Origin: Alisma plantago-aquatica
Taxonomy: Eukaryota; Streptophyta; Magnoliopsida; Alismatales; Alismataceae
Reading direction: 5' to 3'
Length of the DNA: 64,000 nucleotides
NCBI GenBank assembly: GCA_963693085.1
Contig: OY856413.1
Span: 471,193,879-471,257,878, forward strand
The notes under the pieces were generated by a model that saw nothing but the letters and a program-made list of their open reading frames with translations, made no database searches and was not told where the DNA came from. Below are positions 9,383-20,254 of the stretch, piece by piece. The position numbers and the translations under genes are program-made. Position 1 is the first letter of the stretch; each line of letters starts with the position of its first letter.

Positions 9383-11923
9383 GCCCTCAGTGACGCACAA
9401 AAAGCAAGGCGTGCACTGAATGTGCATGACCACACTATGGGTCCAAAAGGCTATGCAAGCGTTCGCCAAAGACTACAGGCGGAGTCTGCGGCTACTCAGG
9501 AGTCTGCTCCTACTCAGGAGTCTGCCACACCCATGCCTCACCATGATATCTGGATAGCTGGCAGGCAAAACAAGAAGGGTGAAATAAAGAAGCCTGTAAC
9601 TGCTGAGGCGGCTGCAAAAATGGTAAAATACAACTCTCAGAGAAATCGTTTGAATATTGATTATTTGTGGTGTTAACTTACCAATTTCTGTTTATGGTGA
9701 TTAGCGGGAGCTGCACGAGCAGAGGAAACAAGGCACGTTCATCCCTCAGGGCACAAGGGATGAATTGACAGTTGCTCTGGGTAACCCAGAGCATCCTGGA
9801 CGTTTTAGAGGTGCCGGCGCTGGTGTTGGCATCAAAGCATTCTTTGGGCCATCCCAGCGCAAACCCAGAGCGGGACTTTCTCAAGAAGAGGTAACCTATT
9901 CTTTTTTTAGAATGTTACTGCAAAAGGAAATTCATTAATAAGAAGCTAATGTTTCTTTTATCCATGTATAGGAGAATAAGAGAGTTGAGGATTTAGTTGC
10001 TAAGAAGGTCAACGATGTAGTTGCTGAGAAGGTCAAGGAAGAATTGCTGCGGTGGCAGGCATCTCAGGCTTCCAATACGCCTATGGCGACCCACTCTTCT
10101 CCTGATGCACAGACTGCGAGTAATCCTGGAGACCCATCGCCTAACACGTCTGCTGTAAGTATTGTTTATGACATTGTAGTTAGTATTTTCAAGTTGTTAT
10201 GTTTTCAAGATGATATGTATATATGTATAATATTCTTTACGTAAATTTGTAGGCATTGAAGCCATGCCGCTTAAGAATGCAAGACTACGTTGTTGCAGAG
10301 GCGCAGGCTTACCCGTCCCTTCCTGGGGCAATGTTTCACGGGACTCCAATGCCACATGTCTACGTTCGTGTGAGCCCGATACGTGTGTTACCCGATTGGA
10401 GAGAAGCTACATTGCCATATCCCCACCCGGATATTGATAGACTTGCTGATGCAGAAGGCAGGGTGATATTGTGGCCCAAAGCAGATGTCGTCTACACGAC
10501 TGAAATTGTAAGATAAATTTACATTGATTTAGACTGTTAATGTGTATATATGATGTCAACTGATCTGAAATTATATGTACAGGTTAAAAAGAAGACACAG
10601 GAGCACCTAGGCCTCCACTTCCACTTCCCGCATTACCTGATTGGGTTCCAACTGACCTAACATACCCGTTAGGTCCTGCTTGTAGGGGAATGGCATGTTG
10701 ACTACGGGCACATAATGTACATTGCCCTATAATTATTTCTTTAGATGCAGATTATGCAGGTCAATCATACGATAGCTCTTTATTTATACAAGATATTATT
10801 GAGCTGTTTATGTATGATTGGCTGAATACATCAATGATAGAGACATGGATAAGGTGAGATCTTGTTTATACATCCATATACCTTGTGTAAAATCCGGTGA
10901 TCTGGTTTGCATACGCCTATATGTTTTGCAGCTACTTAGTCGAAGATCATTGCAAACAATTTGCATTTGATCATTTGGGATTTTTGATTCCATCATTGAT
11001 TAGTTTGGTAGCTAAAGACCCTGATAATGTTCAACAATACTGTATAGATGCTTTTACAATTTTTGGTCAGCAAAAGAAGACGATAATAATAGCTCCATTC
11101 AATGTCAAGTAAGTTTACTTTATTTATAATTTGGACTTAAGAAAATTCCATTTTTATTTTGCATTTTGAGTTATTAATTGTTAACTTCTTACCTCTAGCG
11201 GTAGACATTGGGAGTTACTAGTTATTGTCCCTGGGACATTCACTGTTTATTATCTAGATCCTGCGGGGAGTACATTGAACCCTAAAATTGGACACGTAAT
11301 GAGAATGCCATTATTCTGGTGAGAAATATTTCATTTTTATATCCGTTAACATCTTTTATTACATTACTATTTACTTATGCAATTTACTGTGTTATATTAA
11401 CATGTAGGGGTTTAGATGCATTCAAAAAGGCTGGAGGAAAGGTCCCAAGGAAAAAGAACCAGCCAATACATTGGGAGAACGTACAAGTAAGTTCCCGACT
11501 CCCCGACTCCAATGTATATATCATTGATGTGAATTGTGCTTAGTTGTATTATTTTGTATGTTTCAATTTATAGTGTGCTACACAAGACAATGGCTGGGCA
11601 TACACATACTATGTGATGCGATTTATGCAGATGATTATCAAACATGCCGCATTGGACATCGATAGCATACATGAGGTATTATATATAGTCTCATTAGTTA
11701 GTATGAAATATATCAATCTTATTTTTATATTATTACTTATATATATACATCATTCTCTTTGCAGGTGTTTAAAACTGACCACACTATAGGTAAATGCTTA
11801 AAAAATATACATGCTCCATATACGATGGAAGCATTAAATGAAGTAAGAGAAGAATGGGCAAAAGCCATACAAGCAGTGGCAACTGTAAGATATAATTGGG
11901 ATGTTGATAGCGATAATGAATGA
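9383..11923 (+). pseudogene. Second CACTA gene: Ptta/En/Spm C-terminal part plus Ulp1-like protease domain, broken
   Basis: Exons with matching splice sites: about 9383-9670, 9705-9890, 9972-10154, 10253-10507, 10583-10853, 10932-11108, 11199-11318, 11408-11486, 11574-11675 and 11765-11923. The first carries MGPKGYASVRQRL and HDIWIAGRQNKKGE, as in Transposase_24/Ptta. The second has GNPEHPGRFRGAG. The third is charged and coiled-coil-like. Later exons read as a Ulp1-type Cys protease: GRHWELLVIVPG with the expected His, YYLDPAG with the expected Asp, and YYVMRFM. The C-terminus YTMEALNEVREEW is typical of CACTA partners. Breaks: a frameshift near 10610 (the first frame reaches TAA at 10658), an in-frame TGA at 10699, and Tyr (TAC, 11601-11603) where the nucleophilic Cys is expected. 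The Ptta N-terminal half seen in the second CACTA is absent. The first exon is in frame with the transposase across one TAG. The function of the Ulp1 domain in transposons is not settled. Confidence 0.75.
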
Positions 11924-12092
11924 TACTTTGTAAATGAATATTTCTGAATGTTAATACATTTATTTGAATGTTTCTATATGTGTGAATGTGAGAATTGAAT
12001 TGATGTCTGAATGTATGTACTTGTGTGAAATTTTCCTTGTGACTTTTGCAGGTTTGCGGCCTATTTGTAGGTTGATATCAATGGATGTCGTA

Positions 12093-12124
12093 AACCTGCA
12101 GTTCAGAAAACTGAACTGCAGGTT
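12093..12124. terminator. Perfect 14-bp hairpin in the 3' region of CACTA-1
   Basis: The stem AACCTGCAGTTCAG is closed by an AAAA loop and its exact complement. It is nested within a weaker outer inverted pair (GTTTGCGGCC about 12050, GGCCTGCAAAC about 12150). It lies 170 bp after the stop of the second gene, so a role in 3'-end formation is possible but unproven. Confidence 0.5.
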
Positions 12125-12185
12125 CTCATGTTGCTGACCAGCCATAGCAGGCCTGCAAACTGATATGAAAAAAAAAATATAAATA

Positions 12186-12664
12186 GGCGTCGGTTATTTA
12201 TAGAAAACCGTCAGCAAAGACCTACAACGTCGGTTATGTATAGATAACCGACGCCTGATGTGGCCAAAGCAGTCCTGGAAATGGCGTCGGATATTCGTAT
12301 CGAACCGACGCCTATTTAAACAACCAGTCGTCGGTCTTTTGGTATATAACTGATGCCAAAAGGGTTCGCTCCACAGAAAACGGCGTCATCTAGGACACTT
12401 TATGCGTCAGTTATCTACTAAAAGACCGACGCTACATGGAATATAGGCGTCGGTCTTTTAGTAAATCACCGACGCAGAAAGTGCCCTAGATGACGCCGTT
12501 TTCTGTGGCGCGAACCCTTTTGGCGTCGGTTATCTACTAAAAGACCGACGCCTATAGGTTACATATGCGTCGGTTAAAAAACCGACGCCGAAGTGTTCGA
12601 CCTTTAGCGGCGCCCACATAGGCGTCGGTCGGAAACCGACGCCAAATGGGGTTAAAAGACCGAC
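12186..12664. promoter_or_regulatory. CACTA-1 3' subterminal repeats (GCGTCGGTT / AACCGACGC pairs)
   Basis: About ten copies of GCGTCGGTT, GCGTCGGTC or a close variant, paired with inverses across short spacers, run from 12186 to 12664. The density is higher than at the 5' end. They are the presumed binding sites of the element's own DNA-binding protein. The spacers often contain TATCTACTAAAAG, unlike the 5' end. Confidence 0.85.
12327..12552. repeat. Long inverted repeat inside the 3' subterminal zone
   Basis: Arms of about 108 nt (12327-12434 and 12444-12552) are roughly 90% complementary. Landmarks are CCAAAAGGGTTCGCTCCACA on the left and the complement of CCAAAAGGGTTCGCGCCACA on the right, followed in each arm by CGGCGTCATCTAGG. 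The loop is about 9 nt. It could form a very long stem. Confidence 0.88.
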
Positions 12665-12671
12665 GCCAAAG

Positions 12672-12689
12672 GCTGTTTCTGTAGTAGTG
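12672..12689 (-). repeat. CACTA-1 3' terminal inverted repeat
   Basis: Read on the minus strand this is CACTACTACAGAAACAGC, with one mismatch to the 5' terminus. It is followed by GCC. Confidence 0.95.
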
Positions 12690-12692
12690 GCC
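12690..12692. repeat. Target-site duplication (right), GCC
   Basis: Identical to 2685-2687. Confidence 0.9.
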
Positions 12693-13836
12693 CTCCTTAT
12701 CTTGTAGATCTTCTCAACCTGTTAGACATGCTAATATTATCAGCTATGATTATGCTACTAGACTTATTTATGATGTCAAAGATGATTATTCTTCTAGACT
12801 TCTTATACTATTAGCAAGGTATATGATGATAGTTGTTATCTGTTCCTTTATGTATCTTGTTAGTAATACCATTTGTTATACCTATCTTCTTAAATGTTTA
12901 ATTGCATTATTTTCTATAAGAAATCAGTAGTGTTGAGAGTTATATATCTCATTAGGACATGGGTCTCACCTCGTAGGTCACCACATCTTTTTAGGTGATA
13001 GGAGGCAGCGACAATGAACCCGTGGTAGTGAGGAGGAGTTGATGTGATGAACCTTAGAGACGATTGTTTAGATGGCTAGTGTGTCCTCTAGTTATCCCTG
13101 TACTCTCAAGTTGGAGTGGGAAAGTTTGTATAACGATGATTCAATCGATTCAAGCTTTTAGTAGTATTTTAATGCTTGTAGATGTGGTATATGGGAACAA
13201 TGTTATTTAGTATGTAAAATGTTGTGGAAGAGGCCACAAAAAAGTTGTAAAAGATTCTTGGTATGATATGTGAATACAAGAAAGTATGTTGATCTTCTAT
13301 GCAATGTTTCTGAGCATGATGGTGACATTGAAATCAGTTTTAATTTACCCTCTTTTCTGGGTTTGTGTTTAATTAGTTATCAATCGTGTTTTGAGTTTTA
13401 ATTAATCTCATTTATTGTATGGGTTCTCACAGTCACTTTCTTGAGTGATGTATGGGTAGTTGATAAACTACATGTTAGGTTGTTTTATGTGATGTTTTCT
13501 TATAAAATGAGTTGTAAGATGAGCTAGCACTTTTATGATGTTTTAGTTACATGATTATATCTCATGTTGTAATCTTACTTTGACAAAGTTAAAAAAGGAA
13601 TATCAATTTGTTATCTTATCATGTCCTCTTTTGGAATGACTCTAATATAACGAAATACATTTTTTATAAAAAAATTGTGAAGTATGATAGAAGTTGTAAT
13701 CAGTTCTTTATGCGGATCATCTTATGTGGATTTTTTTCATCTCGGTTTTTGATAGATATTAGATTTAAGTTGGTTTTTGGCTAAGGATCTATCCTAATAG
13801 TCAATTAAGGTTTGATTATAAGGATGGGTCCTTACA
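12690..13836 (+). mobile_element. Element C, 5' LTR, part right of the CACTA insertion
   Basis: The last roughly 400 bp align closely with 19835-20249 (shared TTGATAAACTACATGTTAGG, GAGCTAGCACTTTTATGATG and AATCTTACTTTGACAAAGTT). The LTR ends GGGTCCTTACA, and a primer-binding site follows immediately. A block at about 13100-13430 is absent from the other LTR. No ORF is seen. Confidence 0.75.
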
Positions 13837-13840
13837 AGTT

Positions 13841-13852
13841 TGGTATCAGAGC
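13841..13852 (+). promoter_or_regulatory. Element C primer-binding site (initiator Met tRNA)
   Basis: TGGTATCAGAGC lies four bases after the LTR end. This is the usual plant PBS, complementary to the 3' end of tRNA-iMet. Confidence 0.9.
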
Positions 13853-15596
13853 CTAGGTTAGTTGAGTCTACAGGGACAATAGAAATTAGGACTAAAATGA
13901 TAACTAAGTGATGGAAATGATGCAAACATAATGCATACTGCCCGAACTCAGTATTTGGGTGCCCTGGTCAGGTATTCAAGTATTGGGGGAAGAGTAAGTG
14001 TGAAAAAAATTAGAGAATAATAAACAAGAAATCATGATGAAAAGAATGAGATAAAAGTTGATGCGATATGAAAAATTTGGATTAAGTCTTACTATTTGAA
14101 GAATGACCATGTATAAAAGTGTTAAATGAATGATGAAAATGTACTAATATGACCAATTAAGAAAGATAAAAATCATATATTAATTAATCAAACCTGAGGT
14201 TTTGGTGATTAAAGAAAAAGATATGACGCCATGAAGCTTAATCTGAATGTAAATAATGTAAAAAGGAGTTCTTGAAACTTGAAAGGACACAATGAGTGGG
14301 TGATAATCCAATGTTTGATACTGTGATTTTAGGAAATGATGAGTAAATGAAAGATCACTATGTGTATGGACCTTTAATTATGTGTAGCAGCCATGGAAAT
14401 CATTAAGTAGTTTTAAAACGTACATGAGTACGAGGAGGTTCATGGAGAACTTGTGTTATCAGAATGATTTAAGGTGTAAAATTCATATATGAAGAGGAGA
14501 AATCAAATAATAACTGTGGTAGGAGATAATAAATAATAACAATGATAGATGAACATAATGAAACCTGAGTTAATCTCATACCGATCCATGTGTGTTGTTA
14601 AAGTATTGAGGTGAAATTATCATGATATATAGAAGAGATTAAATGGATTACTTAGGAAATGATCTTTATTAAATGAAAGAATGTGAATAATCATGTAAAA
14701 TTGAAGTAAATATGGTTAAAAATGAGGAGAAAGAAACCTTAACTTGGTATAAATTTTTATTATTGTCAAGGCTATGTGTTGATAATCAAGATGAATAATG
14801 AGGTTGATTGACATAAAAGGTGCAACTATAATATTTGTTGTAATAATTGAAAAATTAGTAGATTGATAGCATGATAAAATAAGGATCAGTGATTTCATGG
14901 TGATTAAATATGATGTTTTTCAATATTTTTGTACGATTAAAGGATGACAATTGTATAGGTCATTTGTTGTGGGAGGAAGGCCATTCCGCAAGAACATGTT
15001 TCAGCCATAGAACAAAGTCAAGATGGTGATGATTAAGAGTAAAGCAATAGGATGTGATAAGCATCCACGCGATTGTCAATTGTTTGTCAATCGATATCAA
15101 GTCAAGAGTTCTTACACAGATAAAGAGCATGCATATGTGCATGGATGTGTCCATTAACTGGATGAGTTTTAGTAACACATGAACTAACATCCTTAATATA
15201 AAGAAAAACACAAATATTTTTTTTGATAAAGAGAGTAAATAACTGAGTGTGAATGTGAAATATATTGAACTCACCCTTAGTAGGGAATGAAAAACATGAT
15301 CATAAATAAACACAAGAATGTTAAATATAAAACAAGAAAGAGCAAGGAAGTACGATAATCATGCTAATTCTAAGGAGATGGCAAGAAATTTAAATAAGAA
15401 AATGAATTATGCATAAATAGTGAAAATTTGATATCAACTTTTAGGAGTATATATGATAATCTAAAATAACGTCATGATAACTATGCGTTAATAATTATGG
15501 TGCATCATAAGTTGCGTACAAGTGCATTTGGCATGGAGTTGTGGGTTGCTTATTTGTTGTTCTCTACCCTAACCTTGAGATTTCGGGGGTGAAATC

Positions 15597-15615
15597 CTTT
15601 TGAAGGGTTTATGGA
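15597..15615 (+). promoter_or_regulatory. Element C polypurine tract (weak)
   Basis: TTTTGAAGGGTTTATGGA stands directly before the TGTGAG start of the 3' LTR. It is degraded compared with the clean tract of element B. Confidence 0.45.
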
Positions 15616-18600
15616 TGTGAGACCATGATCCTATGTCAATCTTAATTTGTCTGTAATATTTATCTATTAGCTTAATTTAATGTTTAGAAAATAATTTTTG
15701 TTCAATTGAATAAGTTAAAACCCGATATGATGTCAATTTGCACTGTCAATGCCTTGATTTCAAAATTTCACATAAGTTGTGGACTTCATTGCAAAACTAC
15801 TATAACTTTAGGAATTAAATGTAAAAATGATTATAGTAGAGTTTACTTATTTTTCCATGATTTATTAATTTTTGGAATCTGTAGATCAAGATACAAATTT
15901 AATTTGGTTCAATCTACTCTTTATGTGCCCTAAAGTTAAGGTTCTTAGCAAGATGTGGAATTAATTGTAAATTCAACATAGCATGAGGATTGAATTGCAG
16001 ATTAAATGAAAACTATATAATCTTATACTTTTATTAATACTCTTACTTATTTTATACTTAAAATCAATTGGTTAAGAGATGACTCTAGTCTAGACTTTAT
16101 TGTACTTTATTTTCATGGAAACGTAATATCATGTACAATTATGGACTAATATGTAATTTCATCTTAATTGGAAACCTAAGTACAAACTAGAGTGCATAAT
16201 ATACAAATGACTGATATTAATTAGTATATTAATTCATTGATTTTTTAATTCTTTTGACCTTAGCTGGATTAAGGCTTCAACCTTAACTAGTATGGTGGTG
16301 GTGGTGGTTGATGATGGCCGATGGAACTTCTTTTGCTCAACTAATGGACTTTTTGGCTTATGAAAGTGGACCTTTTGGATTATTTAAGTCATAGACTAAT
16401 GCAAAACTCCATAAGGGTTCCCAAACACTAGTACGGATGAAAATATGACTTCTTTGATCAATGGATGGCATTTTTGGTCAAGAGTAATTATGAGCACTAG
16501 TTGGGAGCAATATAGACTTTTGTATCTATTCCCCACTTTATAAAGTCAAACCCTTCGACCTGGAGTCTCTTTTAGCACTCCAAAAACTTTTGAAATCATG
16601 AAGAGAGTCATGGAGGTCAAAGCAAGGTGTTAGGAAGGGATAGACATGGATGGAGCCTTGTATGTTGATGGAAGGGGATGCAAGTTGTAGATCTAGCTTC
16701 TTCAAGATGATTCCAAGCTTGGCTAGTTCATTTCCAGCCCTAATCATGTAATATCCATCTTCTGTAATATCTTTTCCTACTGTTCATTAACCTATATTCC
16801 CCTTTGGTCGTGCCCCATGGAACTCCATGGTGGAAACTACTTCATCTATCTAAGGAACCTCCCTTTTTCCTCTTTTTGATCTAAGCAAAGTTATATCTTA
16901 CTTGGAGCATGAATTTGGGGGATTTTGGAGGGCTTCCATACGATATGGAAGCATGCTTGTGGAATAATTCTACAAACCTCATTATTATCACCATAAGAGG
17001 TGAGTGATATAACACTTTTAGCATTCTTTTGCCTACTAGTTCATGCAAATCCCTAAAACTTGTACAAAACTTGATTAGTATACCTAAAGATTTAATCTTT
17101 GTGAATTATTTTTCTACCATTTGATATGATTTCGAAATTTTATATATTTATCTTTATCTTAATCATGAATCTCTGATTAAATGGACCTGCAATATTTGGT
17201 TTAAGGTCTGAAATTAAAAATTTGTGCTTCAATAATTCATTTTGTTCTAAATCTTGTTCTATGACCTCCTTATGTGCTAAAATATGATAACTTGAGAACT
17301 ATTTTGGATAAGTGGACTGGATTCACAGACTTTAATGTTATTCCTAACCTTATGGAGTTACTCCCTAATGACATTTATGTGACCAAATAATCATGTATTT
17401 GTTGAATTTCCAAATACAAGTGAAATTGTTACTAAATATGTCATCCTTGTGGTGTATTGACATCATATGAAAGGAATATATGTATGAATGAAATTATTAG
17501 TGACTGGGAGTTGACATAAAACTTTTACAAGGTACTAATATAACCGTTATGTTGCTAAAAGTTGGTTTATAATCCCAAAGTAGGCCATCCATGCATAGAG
17601 GTGGCACATAATATGTACAACAATGTTACTTAAGGAACTCCTTCATACTTTTGAATTTGAATCTAAAATTTAGTATTGTGGTGTATTACTATAAGTGAAT
17701 TATAATACAATATTTCAAATGGTTTTGATGTTCTTACATGATATTGAACCTAATGTGGACTCATATGTGACATTACCATTTTAATGTCTAATTTTGGGAC
17801 TATATGCCCTAAGAGTGCTTGGAATTATATGATGAACCATATTATACTTCCAGAATATGTTTTTCCTTACTTATACCCTATATGAATGTGAATGTAATTT
17901 CTTAATAAATATTACAATCATAACAATATGGAGTATATATGTCATAAAAGAAATTAACAAAATAACCAAGGTGTAACTTGGAGGTTTTTAAACTGAATGT
18001 GAGTTTTAACAATTGATGGAAGCATTTTATAATAAATAGTGTTAATAAGGTTATTCTCTACCTTACATGATGGCTATGTGTTATATACCTCCTCTTTTTA
18101 GGATGCTAAGGGTTGACTACAGAAAATATAAAATATGATTTTAAAAGTATTTCTTGGGTATGGGCTAAATTTATATAAGTTAGACTTGGTGTCTTGCTAG
18201 GGTGGAATGACATGTGTGTCATCATTGGGATGATGGATAGATCTAATGGTTAAATATCACTCATGTTTGAATATGACTAAAACATAAGATGAGGAATAAA
18301 ATGATGGTATTGTTAAAAGTGGATGAGTTATGTGACCTAATGAATCTGATAGCCTTGCCTCCAAACAATGACATACACCTTATTATAGCCAACTGGAATA
18401 TAAAAGATGCATATTATGGGATTGGTTGACTTTAATTATTATTCCTAAAAACAATACAACATGAGACTCTCTAAGGATACTCTTACACTTGAATAGTGAT
18501 TACTAATCATTTTCTATGAAAATTTTGAGAATGTCTATGTGTAGATAGTGACATATCTTTGTAATATTATTTGCATGTTGAGGTAATATGTAAGAGGAGA

Positions 18601-20249
18601 AATATTCCTTATTTTGCCTTGAGTAAGTCTAATGTACCATGAGTAAATATTGCTTTGTTGTAGATAAAGATTATATGTTGGGCTGAGAGTGCTATTATGG
18701 ACCTTGTTGTGGACAACATTGACATATGTGGTCTTATTATGGTCAAAGATGGATTTGTGTACCTCAATTTACTGTCTTAATACGTGTTTATACATTTTAC
18801 ATTTTTCTGGAATAGCAATGCTTGAGTTATTTCCCATATACTTGTTTCTACTTTGTATGTGTCATGATTGATGGATTAAAAAATACCCAATTTACTTAAG
18901 TAATTAGTGTAACCTTAATCATGTAGTGTTCTGTGCCATAGATCCATTTTAGTGTCAGGACTTGCTGGATGGTGAAATGAGTATTCCTCAAATGGAAGCT
19001 CAGAGTCATATACTATTGAGTATACACATATTTTGAGGATGGCTGTGGTCATACCTTGATAGGAGAATGGATGCAGTCGTATCTCAGATACACATATATG
19101 TGATGTTCTTGAGGACAAATGTGATTGTACCTTGGATGATAGGATTTGTATAACCTAGTTACTAGTGTTGTGACCTATATACCAAGGGAGTACTAAGCTA
19201 TTTTGTAGCTTGACTTATATGTTACTACAAAGTACTTGTACTAAATGAGGGTGGATGAGATCTTAGGATTCAGACTCTCCTAGATGTTTTATGAAACTAA
19301 TTTCAACTTAGAATTGGCCAGTTGGAGTCTGAGTGGTATACCTATAATTCCCTAGGACAAATAATAAAATATGTAACCCAGACGTGTAGTATATCTGTTT
19401 AGGTTTAATTGAAAAATCACATGAATGCACAAATGTATTCATTTACTTATTGCAAATATTGTATATGCTTACTACTTTGTACATGTAAGTGTATGACTCA
19501 TGTACATACATGATATTGTCCTTTGTACTTACTATTTATACATCTATGTTAAGAGATGTTACATTTTATCAGTATACATATCAAATTACGAAAATTAGTA
19601 CTTGATGCATATATTTTGTGCATCAATACTTAACTGTTCATTAATCTACCTCTAGATAAGTTGATTATAATATGCTTGTAAGCCATAGAATGTTTGCTTT
19701 GTTATATCATATCACTGGGACTGGGGGTCTCACCTATTGTTATTCACATCTTTTTAGGTATGTTGGAGCAGTAGAAAGAGAGTGTTGATTATTATGTAAC
19801 AATAAAGAATATAGTTAAGTCTAGAGTGTCCCTGTACTCTCACTTTCCTAAGTGATGGATGGGCAATTGATAAACTACATGTTAGGCTGTTTTATGTGAC
19901 GTTTTCTTACAAAAATGAGTTGTAAGATGAGCTAGCACTTTTATGATGTTTTATTCACATGATTATATCTCATGTTATAATCTTACTTTGACAAAGTTAA
20001 TAAAGGAATTTTAGTTTGTGATCTTAGCATTTCCTCTTATGGAATGTCTCTAATATAATGAAATACATTTTTTTTAATAAAATTCATGTGAAGTGTGATA
20101 TATTCTATAGTCGATTCTTTATGCAGATTGCCTTATGCCAACTTTTCTTCTATCTCCGTTTTCGATAGATATTAGATTGAAGTTGGATTTTGGCTAAGGA
20201 TATATCCTAATGGTCAATTAAGGTATGACTATCAGGATGAGTTCTTACA
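15616..20249 (+). mobile_element. Element C 3' LTR, 4.63 kb
   Basis: It begins TGTGAGACCATGATCC after the polypurine tract and ends GAGTTCTTACA, where the similarity to the 5' LTR stops. It has no coding potential: the ORFs inside are 60-75 codons and resemble nothing. A short GGTGGTGGTGG run is near 16291. The following bases AGAAT (20250-20254) may be the target duplication, but the left partner is off the window. Confidence 0.75.
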
Positions 20250-20254
20250 AGAAT

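Larger units (their letters stand above)
2688..12689 (+). mobile_element. CACTA (En/Spm) DNA transposon, structurally complete, 10,002 bp
   Basis: The element begins CACTACTACAGAAATAGC and ends with the reverse complement of CACTACTACAGAAACAGC (17 of 18 matching), and is flanked by GCC duplications. In order it holds a 5' subterminal repeat zone, a GC-rich leader, an intron with a hairpin array, an intact transposase ORF, a decayed multi-exon second gene, a 3' hairpin zone and 3' subterminal repeats. This is the standard layout of autonomous plant CACTA elements, except that the second gene is broken. It sits inside the 5' LTR of element C, so it inserted after C. The intact transposase ORF suggests fairly recent activity. 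Confidence 0.95.
13837..15615 (+). mobile_element. Element C interior, non-coding
   Basis: The 1.78 kb between PBS and 3' LTR has stop codons throughout and no gag or pol similarity that I can see. Near 13950-13985 is a hairpin-like motif (AGTATTTGGGTG, then GGTATTCAAGTATT) that also occurs at the same relative place in element B. At 15581 the sequence GATTTCGGGGGTGAAATCC resembles the pol-PPT junction of plant gypsy elements. Element C looks like a large non-autonomous (LARD-type) retrotransposon. Confidence 0.7.

Noticed and set aside
15616..20249. Host gene exons in a long ORF-poor region
   Set aside because: No conserved protein motif, only short chance frames, and the region aligns in parts with the LTR at 1-13836.
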